DNA of 64,000 nucleotides from Neostapfia colusana (lineage: Eukaryota; Streptophyta; Magnoliopsida; Poales; Poaceae): positions 112,314,153 to 112,378,152 of the forward strand of contig JASWHV010000003.1 in the NCBI GenBank assembly GCA_030760725.1. Reading direction: 5' to 3'. Below are positions 36,661 through 48,091 of the stretch, one piece after another (the stretch's first letter is position 1; every line of letters starts with the position of its first letter). The notes under the pieces were generated by a model that saw nothing but the letters and a program-made list of their open reading frames with translations, was not told the origin of the DNA and made no database searches. A program made the position numbers and the translations under genes.

Positions 36661-39600
36661 TGTCACACCCGGTTTTTCCAAAGAACAACCGAGTCAATAT
36701 CACATGTATGCCAGGATCATTTTCTCATACATGTGATGACAAATAGTGAAGCATCATTTATTACAAGCCAGGTGTCGAATATAAATAAGTCTTACATAGC
36801 ATATGTCTCGATGGACAATAATAAGTTCATAACATGTAAATAAAATAGCAGCGGAATATTATTCTTGTGGGCTCCATCACAGGCGTTGCCCGGGGGACTC
36901 CATGAACCTAGAAACCTTCTTCGGGTCTGAAGTCTTGATCATTAAACACCACATCATTCTCTTGACCTGAGCAGCAATATAAACCAACAAATATGCAAGG
37001 TTGAGTACCGTTGGTACTCAGCAAGTGTGGGAAAGTTATGTCATGCATGGCTAGAACAAGAAGAGGTTGAACTCAGGGTTAATGCACTACGCAATTGTTG
37101 CCTACCACCTTAGCTTAATAAGCACCTACATTACTACATAGGTGAAATGGTCCCAATCTCCCAACCCATCATCATAATCAAATAACCGTAACATCATTTC
37201 CGATGTTAAGCTCCCCGCTTAACATCCTCAACTTCCAAAGCCATCAATCCTCTAATCATGAATAAGTCCAAGCCGCTCTTGACCGTGAGCACGGCTGTCA
37301 TGACAGTTTTGACTCTGCAGAGTTTGCACCACTGTACCCACATGTAGTGATTTCATCCCCCGTTGCCGGGTGGACTAAAAGAACCTCCATTATGCCAGTG
37401 GCTATGAACCACATTCACACTTCCCAGGTGTGTAGCCAGGAGATCACTACGAAGCCTTTACAAAGGGATTCCTGACGATCGTGGGTCCACTGAGGTTTCA
37501 CCCCTAACAACATACAAGAGGCTCTAACCCCGCTGCAGTGGCCCCCTCTTGAGCCTTGCGGTTCATATGGTAGTCCAGCTGACACCTATTCCCCGCACCA
37601 TCCAACACACCCATACTACGCCGGGGATACACCTAATTAATTGGCCAAGCTGCCCCATCTCAGCATGTGGTTGGCACGGTAAAGCCAGGTTACATGCTCC
37701 ATGAACCGGTCCTTAGGATCCAGGCAAGTACTAAACACAAACCCGAGTCTCGTGCACCCAGTACCAACCAAATCATCCAACTTGCCTTGATCCCTACCTC
37801 TACATAATCTCATAACATCTCATTCAAGAGTATGGTAAATAAACTGATGATCTCATATCCCAATTATCCCATTCTAAGCATGGCTAAGCATAAGCATATA
37901 AATAAATGACATGATAAAATAAATCCCAACCCAAGCTACAAGGAAACAAGGTAATGCAATTCTAGGGAAACTTCCTAGCATGGGTTTCATATTTCAATTG
38001 ACAATGCAAATAATTCTACCTACACATCCTAGTATAGGATCAAAGTGGTCAAGGACACTTGCCTTCTTCCTGCTGCTCTGGGAATGGAAAATCTTGTTCT
38101 TGGAAGGGAAAAACTTGCTCTGGAGCAGGTTCTACTCATACCTTCACACATAGCAAAGAAAAAAACAATCCATAAGACATAGTTCACACTTACCACTTCA
38201 TACAAACTACACATTCACATTTATGAAAACCATTCACATTTCTATGTGTTGTGGTTACTCTATATGCGTTGATTTTGGGCTTACATGCACTTTTAAACAT
38301 GTGCATATGATTTCTACTTTTATATTCATATTTATGTTTGCATACTATATATGAATTTCCAATTTAAATAAATTCCTTATATTCAATTGATACACATTTT
38401 AGCTACCAAGTATGCATGGAAGGTATTTTCCTACTCCAAATGTGTTTTCAGACATTCTACCAACTCCTAAACTGAAATCTTTGGATTTTGGAGATTTCAT
38501 TTATCATTTTCTAGTTATGTATACCTATTTTCCTATATTTTAAGATTTATTTTCTATACCTAATTGTGAACTTTATTATGAAAATAGTAAGACACATCAT
38601 CTAAACAGAATAGGTTCTGATCTAAAATAGTAAATAATATATTTTTGAACTTCTCCTCTGATGTGAACTATTTTACATTTCTTTTACCAATTTTCAGAAC
38701 TATCTCCTAGACTAAAAATGTGTTTCTATATCTAATAAACATGAACACACCCAAACAGATTTCATTTCAGCCTAAAATTTATTTTTAGCTCATTCTAAAG
38801 CTTTCCAATTGTTAGTAAAGTTAAAACTTGAATTTACAATGTGTGTGCCTCACCCTTTTTAAATTTAAATCTTAATTACATAATCAAATTCCTAAATTTA
38901 ATAGTATATAAGGTTAAAAAGGCCAACTTACCCCATCAGAGGGTCTATTATATTATTTTATAAATTTCCAGGGGTCTAACTACACATAACAGAGGAGTTT
39001 TCCTAATTTTTATTAAGTCCAGGGGCTAAAACTGATTTTTAATTGAATTTACATGAATTTCTGAAGTTCCAGGGGCTAGATCAGAAGTTTCCGGGGCTAG
39101 CTCGTATTTTCTGAGAACCCCAGGGGGTAGCGCGTAAGAATCCCGCCTTTATAATGCGGGGCTGACGTGGACCGTCCGATTTAAAACAGACGGCTGAGAT
39201 TATAACGCCGAACCGGTACGCGGGGATTTAAATTCTACCGTGTGATTTAAAATAGACGGCGCACAAGCGGCCACGTCGCTCTGATCGAGCGCGGGCGGCG
39301 CTGCCCGGCGGAGCGCGGCGGCGGGAGGCGGCGATCAAGCCGGAGGGCTTCGGATCTTTGTCAATTCTTCCTAAAACTGGGATTTCATGGCATAGATCGG
39401 TAGAGGGGAGGTCGGGGATCTCACCTCGGGGGTTTTCTTGAGCTTGGAGGTCCTGGAAAGCGGTCGGCGACGAGGTCCGAGGTGAATTCACGGCGAGGCT
39501 CGTCGGCGCTGTGTTTGAAGCGCAAACCACCGAGTTTTCTGCACCTGTGTGATTCCCCGGAGGCGGTGGATCAAGATCAGCGCGTTAGATCAGAAATCCC

Positions 39601-40099
39601 GAGCGAAGATCGAGCGAAATTGGTCGGAGAAACTCGGGTTCTCACCGGAAGGAAAAACGGCTGATCGTGGGTGAAAATCGGGAAGATGCCGATGTTTATA
39701 TAGCCGGGGAAGGGCGGCGTTCGGTTGTGATCGAGTTTGCGTCGTCCAGAACCGAAATTCGGCTGGATTACGCGAATATCCGGGGCGGTTTTGATTCGGA
39801 GGAGAGAAGAGTCCCGGCCGGCTGAGCGCGAGCGCGAGGAGGAAGAAGGATGGCGGGCCCCACACGTCAGCGAGAAAGGGAACGGGGCGCGCGGCTGTGG
39901 GCTGGCGCGGGGTGGGGTGGGCCGGCTGGTGGGTTTCGGCCCACTGGCCGGTTTTTTTCTGTTTTTCTTTTTCTTTTTCCATTTCTTTTCTGGTTTGAAT
40001 TTGAATTTGAATTCCAACTAAATTTGAATTTCTGCAGCCCATGCAATACGTCCAAAAAATTTTTAAATTCCTCTCTTAACTGGATTTTGGGGTGTTACA
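36661..40099 (-). mobile_element. Family A2-like LTR, complete
   Basis: 3439 bp from TGTCACACCCGG to GGGGTGTTACA, with a TATATAAA box on the minus strand (39695-39702). Subfamily marker: TTCATAACATGTAAATAAA where the array LTRs have TTCATCTCAAGTAAATAAA. A polypurine tract and pol end follow on its right, so it is a 3' LTR. Palindromes are at 37295-37306 and 37313-37322. Confidence 0.92.
39695..39702 (-). promoter_or_regulatory. TATA box, A2-like LTR
   Basis: Minus-strand TATATAAA, ~400 bp from the LTR's 5' end. Confidence 0.62.
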
Positions 40100-40500
40100 G
40101 CTCTACCCCCCTTAAAAGAAATCTCGTCCTCGAGATTGGTGGTTCTAAGAAAACAATTCCGGAAACTGTGCCTTAAGTTCGTCTTCTCGCTCCCATGTGG
40201 CCTCCTCTTCCGAGTGATGCTTCCACTGCACCTTGCACATCCGGATTCTTTTATTTCTTGTGAGGCGTTCCATTGTCTCCAAAATCTTGGATGGTTGCTC
40301 GGCATAAGACAAATCCTCAGCTACGTCAACCTCGTTCATGGGTAACACCTCTTCAGGTGTTCTCAGACATTTCTTGAGCTGGGACACATGGAATACATCA
40401 TGCACATCCGATAGGCGAGCCGGTAATTCTAGTTGATACGCCACTTCGCCTTTCCTCTCCAGAACTTGAAAGGGTCCGATGTATCGAGGCGATAGCTTCC
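40100..40500 (-). pseudogene. Family A polypurine tract and pol C-terminus, cut by Copia
   Basis: A polypurine tract (40100-40114) is followed on the minus strand by the last ~118 codons of pol, ending with a TAG at about 40145. This part covers the end of integrase (KLSPRYIGPFQVLERKGEVA) and the chromodomain (KVQWKHHSEEEATWEREDEL). The frame is intact to the exact Copia LTR terminus at 40501, so a Copia element inserted here. The rest of this gene is not in the window; its expected place is beyond the left edge if the proposed inversion is undone. Confidence 0.88.
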
Positions 40501-40596
40501 TGTGAGACCTATGTGTGCTGAATACATTGGCAATTAGGATAAAAGTTAGCATTAACATTCAAAGTTTTGAATATTGCCAAAACATTCTTCTGTGGC

Positions 40597-40660
40597 AAGG
40601 TCCGACGCAAGGCCCGGAGAGCTCCTGCAAGGTCCGGAGAGCTTCTGTGAGGTCCGGAGC
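40597..40660. repeat. Short minisatellite in Copia LTR
   Basis: About three ~20-bp units containing AAGGTCCGGAGAGCTCCTG variants, the counterpart of the longer array at 870-1098. Confidence 0.6.
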
Positions 40661-41472
40661 TTGTTTTTAGGGAGCTTCCGTGAAGTTCAACTCGTAGAAC
40701 TGCAGCGTCTTATTTTTGCTTTTAACTCGCAATGTTTCAAACTTGCTTTATGGGAAGGTTTGCTTAGTATTAATTTGCTAAGTTTTTGGTGTGTTTTGGT
40801 GGTTATGGCTGTTATCATTTGATATGGTTTGCAACATGCTTATGTGACGTGCTCATGTAAGGTGTTATGGTTTTCAGACTAACGTGAGTCAAGTCGAGGA
40901 CTTGTGCTCGGAAGAATTGATTGTTTATTCATTTGCAGGTGTTGCTTGAGTTCAAGACATGGCTGGTGACGGGATCCTTGGACTAGTCTCAGGGAGGAGA
41001 TGAGGTTCCAACAACCAAGTTCGGGAGGAGCTGTGGTTGAGTTGATCGGGAGGTCGCGCAGCATGTTTGGATCAAGGGCAGTGCATATGAAGGTTGCGTG
41101 TACGTCGTTGGAAGGTGTTTGCACGTGTGCAAGGAGTGCATGGACGTGGCAACATTGTTCCAAGGCGTGATGAAGAGAAGTGGACGTAAAGAATTGGTCG
41201 GAAAGGTCCAACCGGCTGGATTACGTACTCAGGCTGAGGCTGAGTCGGATATGGCTTAAATATGGAAGATTTGAGTTGGTTATGATAGGATTTCATGCTA
41301 GGCACGAAGTTGAGTTGTTTTAGGAATGTTTAGGACATTCCTAAGGTGTTTGGAAGTCTCACGATTGCTTCTATCTGCGAATAGGAGAGTCCTGAGCAGT
41401 TATGGTAAGTTAGGATACGAGTCCAATTAGGAGTAGGAGTCCTAGATTGGATTGTTTAGCCTGAGGGCTGGC

Positions 41473-41480
41473 TATAAAAG
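41473..41480 (+). promoter_or_regulatory. TATA box of Copia LTR
   Basis: TATAAAAG in the context GGCTGGCTATAAAAGCAAGG, 972 bp into the LTR. Confidence 0.68.
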
Positions 41481-42085
41481 CAAGGGAGGCCAGAGCTCTC
41501 ATGGGTAGAGAAATTTAGGCTGTTCCTCTTGTGTTTCTATTGAATAAAGTTCATAGTTTCGAGGAGCTTTTGTGCCTTGTTCGTCCGACTTGTTTTTCGT
41601 CAAGTCTTTCTCGCCGAGTTTCTGGACAGACCAACGTTGATTCGGTGTTTCGTTCATAACTCGAGTTTTACAGATCCGATTGACGTGATTCTTTTTGGGT
41701 TGTATTCACAACTCAATTATCTATCATCTGTGAAATTTTCACGAGCTTCGAATCTGTAGTTTTTGAGATACACGAGTTTCTTTGCAGCGTTGCAGATCTG
41801 TTTTATATCGGGTAGAACAGATTGATCTTCGTTTAATGTTTTGATCGTGTCTCAAGTTTTACTTCGTGTTTTCAAGTGATTCTAGTTGCATTAGATCCGT
41901 GACTTGATTCTCTACCTCTCTACTTGATTTGTCACAGTTGAACACGTTTGAAAACACTTGCACACACGGTTTCTTTAACCGATTCATTTTTTGCTGAGGT
42001 GTTTTTGTTGTTTCCGCTGCGAAAAGTTTTAATCTACCATTCACCCCCCTCTGGTAGCTTTTCACGTGCTCTTCGATCCTACAAT

Positions 42086-42098
42086 TGGTATCAGAGCC
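42086..42098 (+). promoter_or_regulatory. Primer-binding site of Copia element
   Basis: TGGTATCAGAGCC, matching the initiator Met tRNA, 3 bases after the LTR. Confidence 0.9.
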
Positions 42099-42144
42099 AA
42101 GGTGCTCTAATATTTGTGATTTGCACGTGTTTTGACTAACCATC

Positions 42145-45100
42145 ATGGAGAAGTAATCCGCAAAACCTTGTGTGTTCAATGGCATCGATTTTCAGGTTTG
42201 GAAGGCGCGGATGGAGGCCTACATACAGGCGGAAGGCTTCACCATATGGGAAAAGGTCTACCGGAACTTCGATGTACCACCCAACGATCAAGTTACGGCT
42301 GCGAACATGAGAGATGTTGACAACAACAACAAGGCTCGCAACTTGATCATCCAAGGATTGACTCAAAGTGACTTCGACCGTGTTGCACACCTCCGATCTG
42401 CATATGATGTTTTGAAAGCTCTTTGTGACTACCATGAAGGATCCAATACGATCAAGGAGGTAAGGCAAGATATGTTCAAGAAAGAATACATGCATTTTGA
42501 GATGCAACCCGGTGAGTCAATTGACGACCTTTTTGCTCGCTTTAATAAAATTCTCAGCAACTTGCATAGTGTCAATGTTAACTTTTCAGATGCTGAAAAT
42601 GCTAGACAATTGTTAGGAGCATTAGATATGTCAATTTGGGAGATGAAAGTTACATCTATTCATGAATCTACTGTCATGAGTTATCTTACTTTAGACGTGC
42701 TTTATTCTAAATTAAAACTCATGAAATTGACATCATCTCACGTAAAAACCCCAACATGTCTATTGCATTTGTCTCGCAACGTGACATGTCTAGTTCTAGT
42801 CAATCATCATCTAGTGGTGCACTCTCTTTGCTGTCCTCTCTAACCCTTGAACAGATTGAAGAGTTTCCAGAGGAGGAGCTTGCACTCATCTCTACTCGGT
42901 TCTCAAAAGCATTGCAAAATGTGAGAACTAGAAGGAGAGGAAGCTCCGGACCTCAACGATGTTTTGAATGTGGTAAGACAGGACATTTTCGTACGGAGTG
43001 CTCTAACCTTTCAGGTCCGACTTCACGTGAAGAAAAGCAAACAAGGCCGAAGAAATCGTTTGCAAAGAATAAGAAGAAGAAAGATTTATCAATGCGCAAC
43101 ATAGTGCATAGTATGATCTCTGCACTTCAAGATTTCGGCTCAAGTGATGTGGACACCGGTAGTGATGAAGATGGAGAAGCTATGGCAAATATGTGCTGCA
43201 TGACGAGCAAGTCAAGTTCAAGCTCCGAGGAGGCAGAACACTACAGCGACGATGAAGAGGTATGTCCCACTTGCGAAGAAATGTGTGATGCTATTTCTCG
43301 TGCCACTGTTATATTAAAGAAAAAGGATAAAAAACTTAGGAACAATGCTGTTAAAATTGAATCACTAGAATCTGAAATTAATCGTTTAAAAACTTTGATT
43401 CCTAGTGATGATTCTTGTTCCTCATGTGATTTGATTTATGAACAATTATCCTCTTTAAGAAGTGCACACGCATCTACACTTGATAAACTTGAACTTGAAA
43501 TTGAAAAGAACAAAGAGCTTGCTGCACTTAATGATAAAAATTTGAAAGATGCTTGTTGTTCTACAATTGATTTGCATTGTTCTTCATGTGATGATCTGAA
43601 TAAGAAACTAAATGATGCTATGAACGAGATTTCTATTTTGAACAATGCTTTACGTGTGCATGAAGTTAAATATTGTTCAAATTGCAAACTAAAAGGAAAA
43701 ACTTCATGTGAAAACTGCTTTGATCTGTCCAATAAACTTGATGACATGCATAGACACTAGATCGGTTTTCTAATGCAAATAAGAACCTAAACTTGCTGCT
43801 GAATTCTTCCAAGTCTTGTAATGATAAAACTGGTTTAGGTTTTAATTCTCATGTTCATGCTAAGGCACACCCACCTAAAGTTGTAAAGTCATTAGGAAGC
43901 GGTTTGATTCAAACAGCTCCTAGACAAAAAGAGGTGATTTTCAAATCTGCAGGAGTACTGTCCCATTCGGGCTAATAAACGTGTTGCTTGCTCATCTAGA
44001 CATGATAATAAGGTTATTTTTCATTGTACCTACTGTGGTAGAGATGGTCATGTCATGGATTTTTGTTATAGACTAGCTAAACACGATAAGAAACAAAGAA
44101 TACTTGCTAGATCACATAACAACCAAGCAAAATCTGCTAGACCGAATGTTCGGAGCTTGCAACCTGCTGTAATGAGTCAAAAACTTGCTCCCGGACCTAC
44201 TGTTTTTTGTGCTACATATAACACATCTTCTAAGTCAGTAGTTGGGAACAAAAATTTTCGATGTTTGGCTCATAAACCTGCTGTACCTTCTCAGCTTTCG
44301 CGTGTTATTCCTGCTGGACGTCGTGTGACTCAGTACTGGATTACTAAAAGTCTTTTAACTAACCCCAGTATTGAGTCATCGACGTATTGTGCTGCTGTGT
44401 AGGTTTCACGTTTGAGGAAGGAGAACATTTGGATTGTGGATTCAGGTTGCTCACGCCACATGACCAGTAACAAAGAATGGTTCTCCTCTCTCTCTTTTGT
44501 GTCACGTGTAGAAAATGTTACTTTCGCCGATAACTCTTCTACTCCCACAATTGCTAAAGGTTCAGTTATAGTAAACAATCTCTACACTTTGAAAGATGTG
44601 GCACTTGTTAAAAATTTGAAATACAATTTCTTTCGGTTTCACAATTGCTAGATGAAAATCTAGAGGTTAGCTTTGCTAAAAATTGCTGCAAGGTTGTAGA
44701 TTCAAAAGGTGAGCTTTTGTTTAACATGTCTAGGTTTGGAAGAGTTTTTAAAGCTGATTTTGATTTGTCAACTTCTAAGCATCGGTGTCTAGTTGCTAAT
44801 GATACAAAGGATCTATATTTTTGGCATCGTAGACTTGGTCACATAGGCTTTGATCATCTCACTCGTGTTAGTGCTCTCGATCGCATACGTGGGCTGCCGA
44901 AGCTTAAAAAGGACAATGATATTGTGTGCTGTTCTTGTAGACATGCTAAGTTTGTTGCAGGTTCACATGCTCCTCTCACAATGACCATGACAGCTGAACC
45001 GGGACAACTTTTACATCTTGACACAGTAGGTCCGGCACGTGTTCAATCCTTCGGAGGTAAATGGTATGTGCTTGTGATTGTTGATGATTATTCCAGATAT

Positions 45101-46647
45101 TCTTGGGTTCATTTTATGGCATCTAAGAATGAAGCTTTTAGTCATTTTAGAACTTTATTTCTTAGATTATCTATTGATCACCCAGGATCATTAAAAGTAA
45201 TTAGAAGTGATAACGGAACTGAATTTAAAAACCAATCCTTTGATCACTTTTGTGCTGAAAATGGAGTAGATCATCAATACTCTTCACCCTATGTACCACA
45301 ACAAAATGGTGTCGTAGAAAGAAAGAACAGGACCTTAGTTGAGATGGCTAGGACTATGCTCGATGAATATCAAACTCCTAGGAAATTTTGGGCTGATGCA
45401 ATTGCAACCGCTTGTTATGTCTCAAATCGTGTTTTCTTGCGTGCTAAGCTTGGAAAAACCCCATATGAGCTCCGGTTTGGACATAGGCCTAGTGTTACAC
45501 ACTTTAGGGTTTTTGGTTGCAAATGCTTTGTTAAGAAACATGGTAATCTTGATAAATTTGAAGCTAGATCTGTTGATGGCATGTTTCTTGGTTATCCATC
45601 TCATACTAGAGGCTACCGTGTGCTTTTACTTGACACTAACAAAATTGTGGAGACTTGCGAGGTTTCTTTTGATGAAGCTAGCCCAAGTACTAGCTCCGAT
45701 ATTGCAGGTCCGGATCCATATCCACAGGGGGAGAGTATTTTTATTGAAGAAGATGAAGAAGTGGTGCTGCTGCCCGAAAACTCGGAAGTAAATAACGATC
45801 AAGCTGCTGATTTTGCACCACAACCAGCACCAAAAGTCACTACTGCTGGTTCGGACCTTCCTCAATCAACAAGCTCTCCTAATCAAAGGTCCGAACATGA
45901 AGAAGAAGGTGCTTGTGAAGTGTCTACTCCCCTCCGAGTACTCAAAAGTCATCCTCCACAACAAATCATTGGAAGCTTGCATGAACGAGTCACTCGGTAC
46001 AGGTTTTGCGATCCAAACTCTCATGCTCATTATGCTTTTGTTGCTTCTTTTGAACCCTAGGATATATCACACGCACTCACTAATGAATCTTGGATTAATG
46101 CCATGCAAGAAGAGTTAGAAAATTTTGAAAGAAATAATGTTTGGAAACTTGTACCTCCACCTCAAGGTCACACATTAATTGGAACTAAATGGGTATTTAA
46201 AAATAAGCAAAGTGAGGATGGGGTTGTGGTTAGGAATAAAGCTAGGTTGGTTGCTCAAGGTTTCACTCAAATTGAAGGTCTAGATTTTGATGAAACATTT
46301 GCTCCTGTTGCTAGATTAGAAGCTATAAGAATTTTATTAGCATTTGCTGCATCTAAAGGTTTCAAGTTATATCAAATGGATGTTTAAAGTTCTTTTCTTA
46401 ATGGCTACATAGAGGAGGAGGTTTATGTTAAGCAGCCACCGGGTTTTGAAAATCCAAATTTGCCTAATCATGTTTACAAACTGTCCAAAGCCTTGTACGG
46501 TCTAAAACAAGCCCCTAGAGCATGGTATGATAGGTTAAAAAAATTCTTACTTGAAAAGGGGTTTACCATGGGCAAGGTTGATAAAACTCTTTTTGTACTT
46601 AAGCATGGCAATGACTCATTATTCGTTCAAGTGTATGTGGATGATAT
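42145..46647 (+). pseudogene. SIRE-like Copia gag-pol, broken and truncated in RT
   Basis: The start codon is probably the ATG at 42145, but codon 4 is TAA. Gag (DFQVWKARMEAYIQ onward) shifts frame by a 1-base loss near 42718 and carries a zinc knuckle CFECGKTGHFRTEC (~42960). A ~230-residue heptad-rich segment follows, with repeated CxxC pairs (43265-43740), then a second knuckle CTYCGRDGHVMDFC (~44030). Protease has WIVDSGCSRHM (~44440). The integrase zinc-finger region has FWHRRLGH, and the core has HLDTVG, RSDNGTEF and VVERKNRT (45000-45330). RT starts near 46103 and ends at VYVDDI. Stops at 44400-44402, 46058-46060 and 46385-46387 and frame changes near 43750, 43990 and 44632 disable it. 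RNase H and the 3' LTR are missing at the break. Confidence 0.88.
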
Positions 46648-46738
46648 CTTCACTATTTGTCATCACATGTATGAGAAAATGATCCTGGCATACATGTGAC
46701 ATTCACTCGGTTGTCCTTCGAAAAAACCGGGTGTGACA
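46648..46738 (+). mobile_element. Orphan 91-bp tip of a family A LTR
   Basis: Reverse complement of the first 91 bp of LTR copy 3 (27195-27285), nearly identical, ending at the exact terminus GGTGTGACA. It is the piece missing from LTR copy 1 at 8885, apart from 12 bp. Confidence 0.85.
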
Positions 46739-46809
46739 TTGTGCCACTAGGGTGAGTTAGTTCCACCGTTCTTGTCGAACAATGGATGATTCCTTTATGT
46801 TTGGTCAAC
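46739..46809 (-). pseudogene. A2 pol scrap (end of protease)
   Basis: 71 bp matching the family A protease-RT linker on the minus strand (compare 24478-24547), ending at TTGTG, the inverted form of the CACAA at 30625. At 46809 it jumps at a GTCAAC-type microhomology to the spacer upstream of gag, so gag and most of protease have been deleted. Confidence 0.8.
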
Positions 46810-47103
46810 TTAAAGCATTACGTATTAACTTCCCAACTTGCTTGTTTAAATTTTAAAATTTTGAGACCTTAGTATATTTATATTTTCTGAGGGTTTCATG
46901 TCTTACGCGAAAATAGATGCACTCTTAATTCGTAGGGGTTCACACATCAAAGCAAAACATCCAGAAGACGAGGTTGTGGACAATTGCTCATGGCTTCCAC
47001 AACTCACGTCACACACCATACCTTAACACACCATTAACTAAGGTATTGACTCGCCTACTCGATAACCTGCTGAACTATGGGAAAGGACTCTACACTATTC
47101 GTA
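46810..47103 (-). other. Gag-ORF0 spacer of the A2 element
   Basis: Aligns with 16755-17037 (TAAAGCATTACGTAT and on). Non-coding. Together with 46739-46809 it shows the internal deletion of gag. Confidence 0.75.
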
Positions 47104-47873
47104 TCACTGAGCTGGCTCCTCGGGATCTTCCTCGTTATTGCGGCTGCCCCATGACTCCACTTTGGGTGGGGAAGCTGCTGGTGGAGAAGTGCGGCGACAC
47201 CTGCTCGCACGGCGATCTGGGGAGTCAGGAGTCCATGTGTCATTTACGGTAACACAAAGTTCATTCCCATCTCCTCTTTCTCTCGCCCTCAAGCTAGCGC
47301 GAAGCAATGCCTCAGTCTCCTTCAGGGTGTCACGAACATCCTGAAGCTCCTGCTGACACTCCTGCAGTCGAGTGCTGAGCATAGCAGCATCCTCCAAGCA
47401 CAGGTCCATGTGCTCATGGGAAGTCCCCTGCTGCACTGGCGGGTACTTGTACTCCGTTGTGCCACTCTCACGCTGGAGGACATACATGTACTCAGTCCTG
47501 TCCAGGTGGCGACGGTAGATGTGACTCTGGCAGGTGATGGCCTCCCAGGTGACATCCTTCTCCGCATCGACCTGTGTCGCTCGACAAGCTGGAGAGCGGT
47601 GGATCTTGAGCAGCTGATTTTCATGGATAATCCTCATTCTGATCTCCATTCTTCCCGCTTCTCACGGATGGTCCGGGTGGAGCTGTAGTGTATGATTAGC
47701 TTGCCCGTATTGCCAGCGGCGTGGAGCATACGTCGAAGACGGCGCAACAAGCCTCCTACTGCCAATCCGTAGGAGAGGTACATCACCGGACGGTTCTCCT
47801 CTCTCAGGGCAAGGGCAACTACGGGAACTGTCCCTCCGGTGGACTTGCGGGCGGTGCGGATCATGCGATCCAT
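47104..47873 (-). pseudogene. ORF0, A2 copy (one frameshift)
   Basis: Two overlapping frames (47873-47634 and 47649-47104) together match the whole 256-residue ORF0 at 17038. They are split by a 1-base loss near 47637 (CTCATTCTG where the intact copy has CTCATTTCTG). The coiled-coil segment and TWTPDSP are kept. The N-terminus begins MDRMIRTARKSTGG. Despite belonging to an older subfamily with a deleted gag, ORF0 is almost intact, which suggests constraint before the element died. Confidence 0.8.
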
Positions 47874-48074
47874 CTAAAACATAAAGCATTTAAAATTAAG
47901 TTAGATAAGATTTTAAACAAAAATCCTATTTTGAATAAAAGTCGAGGTAAGATGAATAAGGTGACCCCATTAAATAACACTTTTCAACCCACACCTTGTA
48001 AAATAGTTTTTAAGAAAATAGGGTCCTTAAATACGTCCATTTCTACCTAGGTCCACGTTCCTACGGGCAACCTT

Positions 48075-48087
48075 GGCTCTGATACCA
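48075..48087 (-). promoter_or_regulatory. Primer-binding site, A2 element
   Basis: Minus-strand TGGTATCAGAGCC, 4 bases from the LTR at 48092. Confidence 0.88.
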
Positions 48088-48091
48088 CTTA

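Larger units (their letters stand above)
40501..42083 (+). mobile_element. Copia 5' LTR
   Basis: 1583 bp, starting TGTGAGACC and ending CTACA, with a primer-binding site 3 bases later. A TATAAAAG box lies at 41473-41480. A short minisatellite on GGTCCGGAGAGCTCCTG-like units lies at about 40597-40660. The length suits SIRE-like Copia elements. Confidence 0.88.

Noticed and set aside
35788..40099. The inverted LTR pair near 35788 as a foldback or MITE-type DNA transposon
   Set aside because: Both arms are ordinary family A LTR sequence with LTR termini. There is no transposase, and the arms are not the ends of one unit.
1..46647. 1-1168 as the 3' LTR of the Copia element at 40501-46647, brought together by undoing the inversion
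   Set aside because: Orientation and the polypurine tract would fit, but the two LTRs are visibly diverged, with indels in their first 100 bp and different minisatellites. The pairing is left open.
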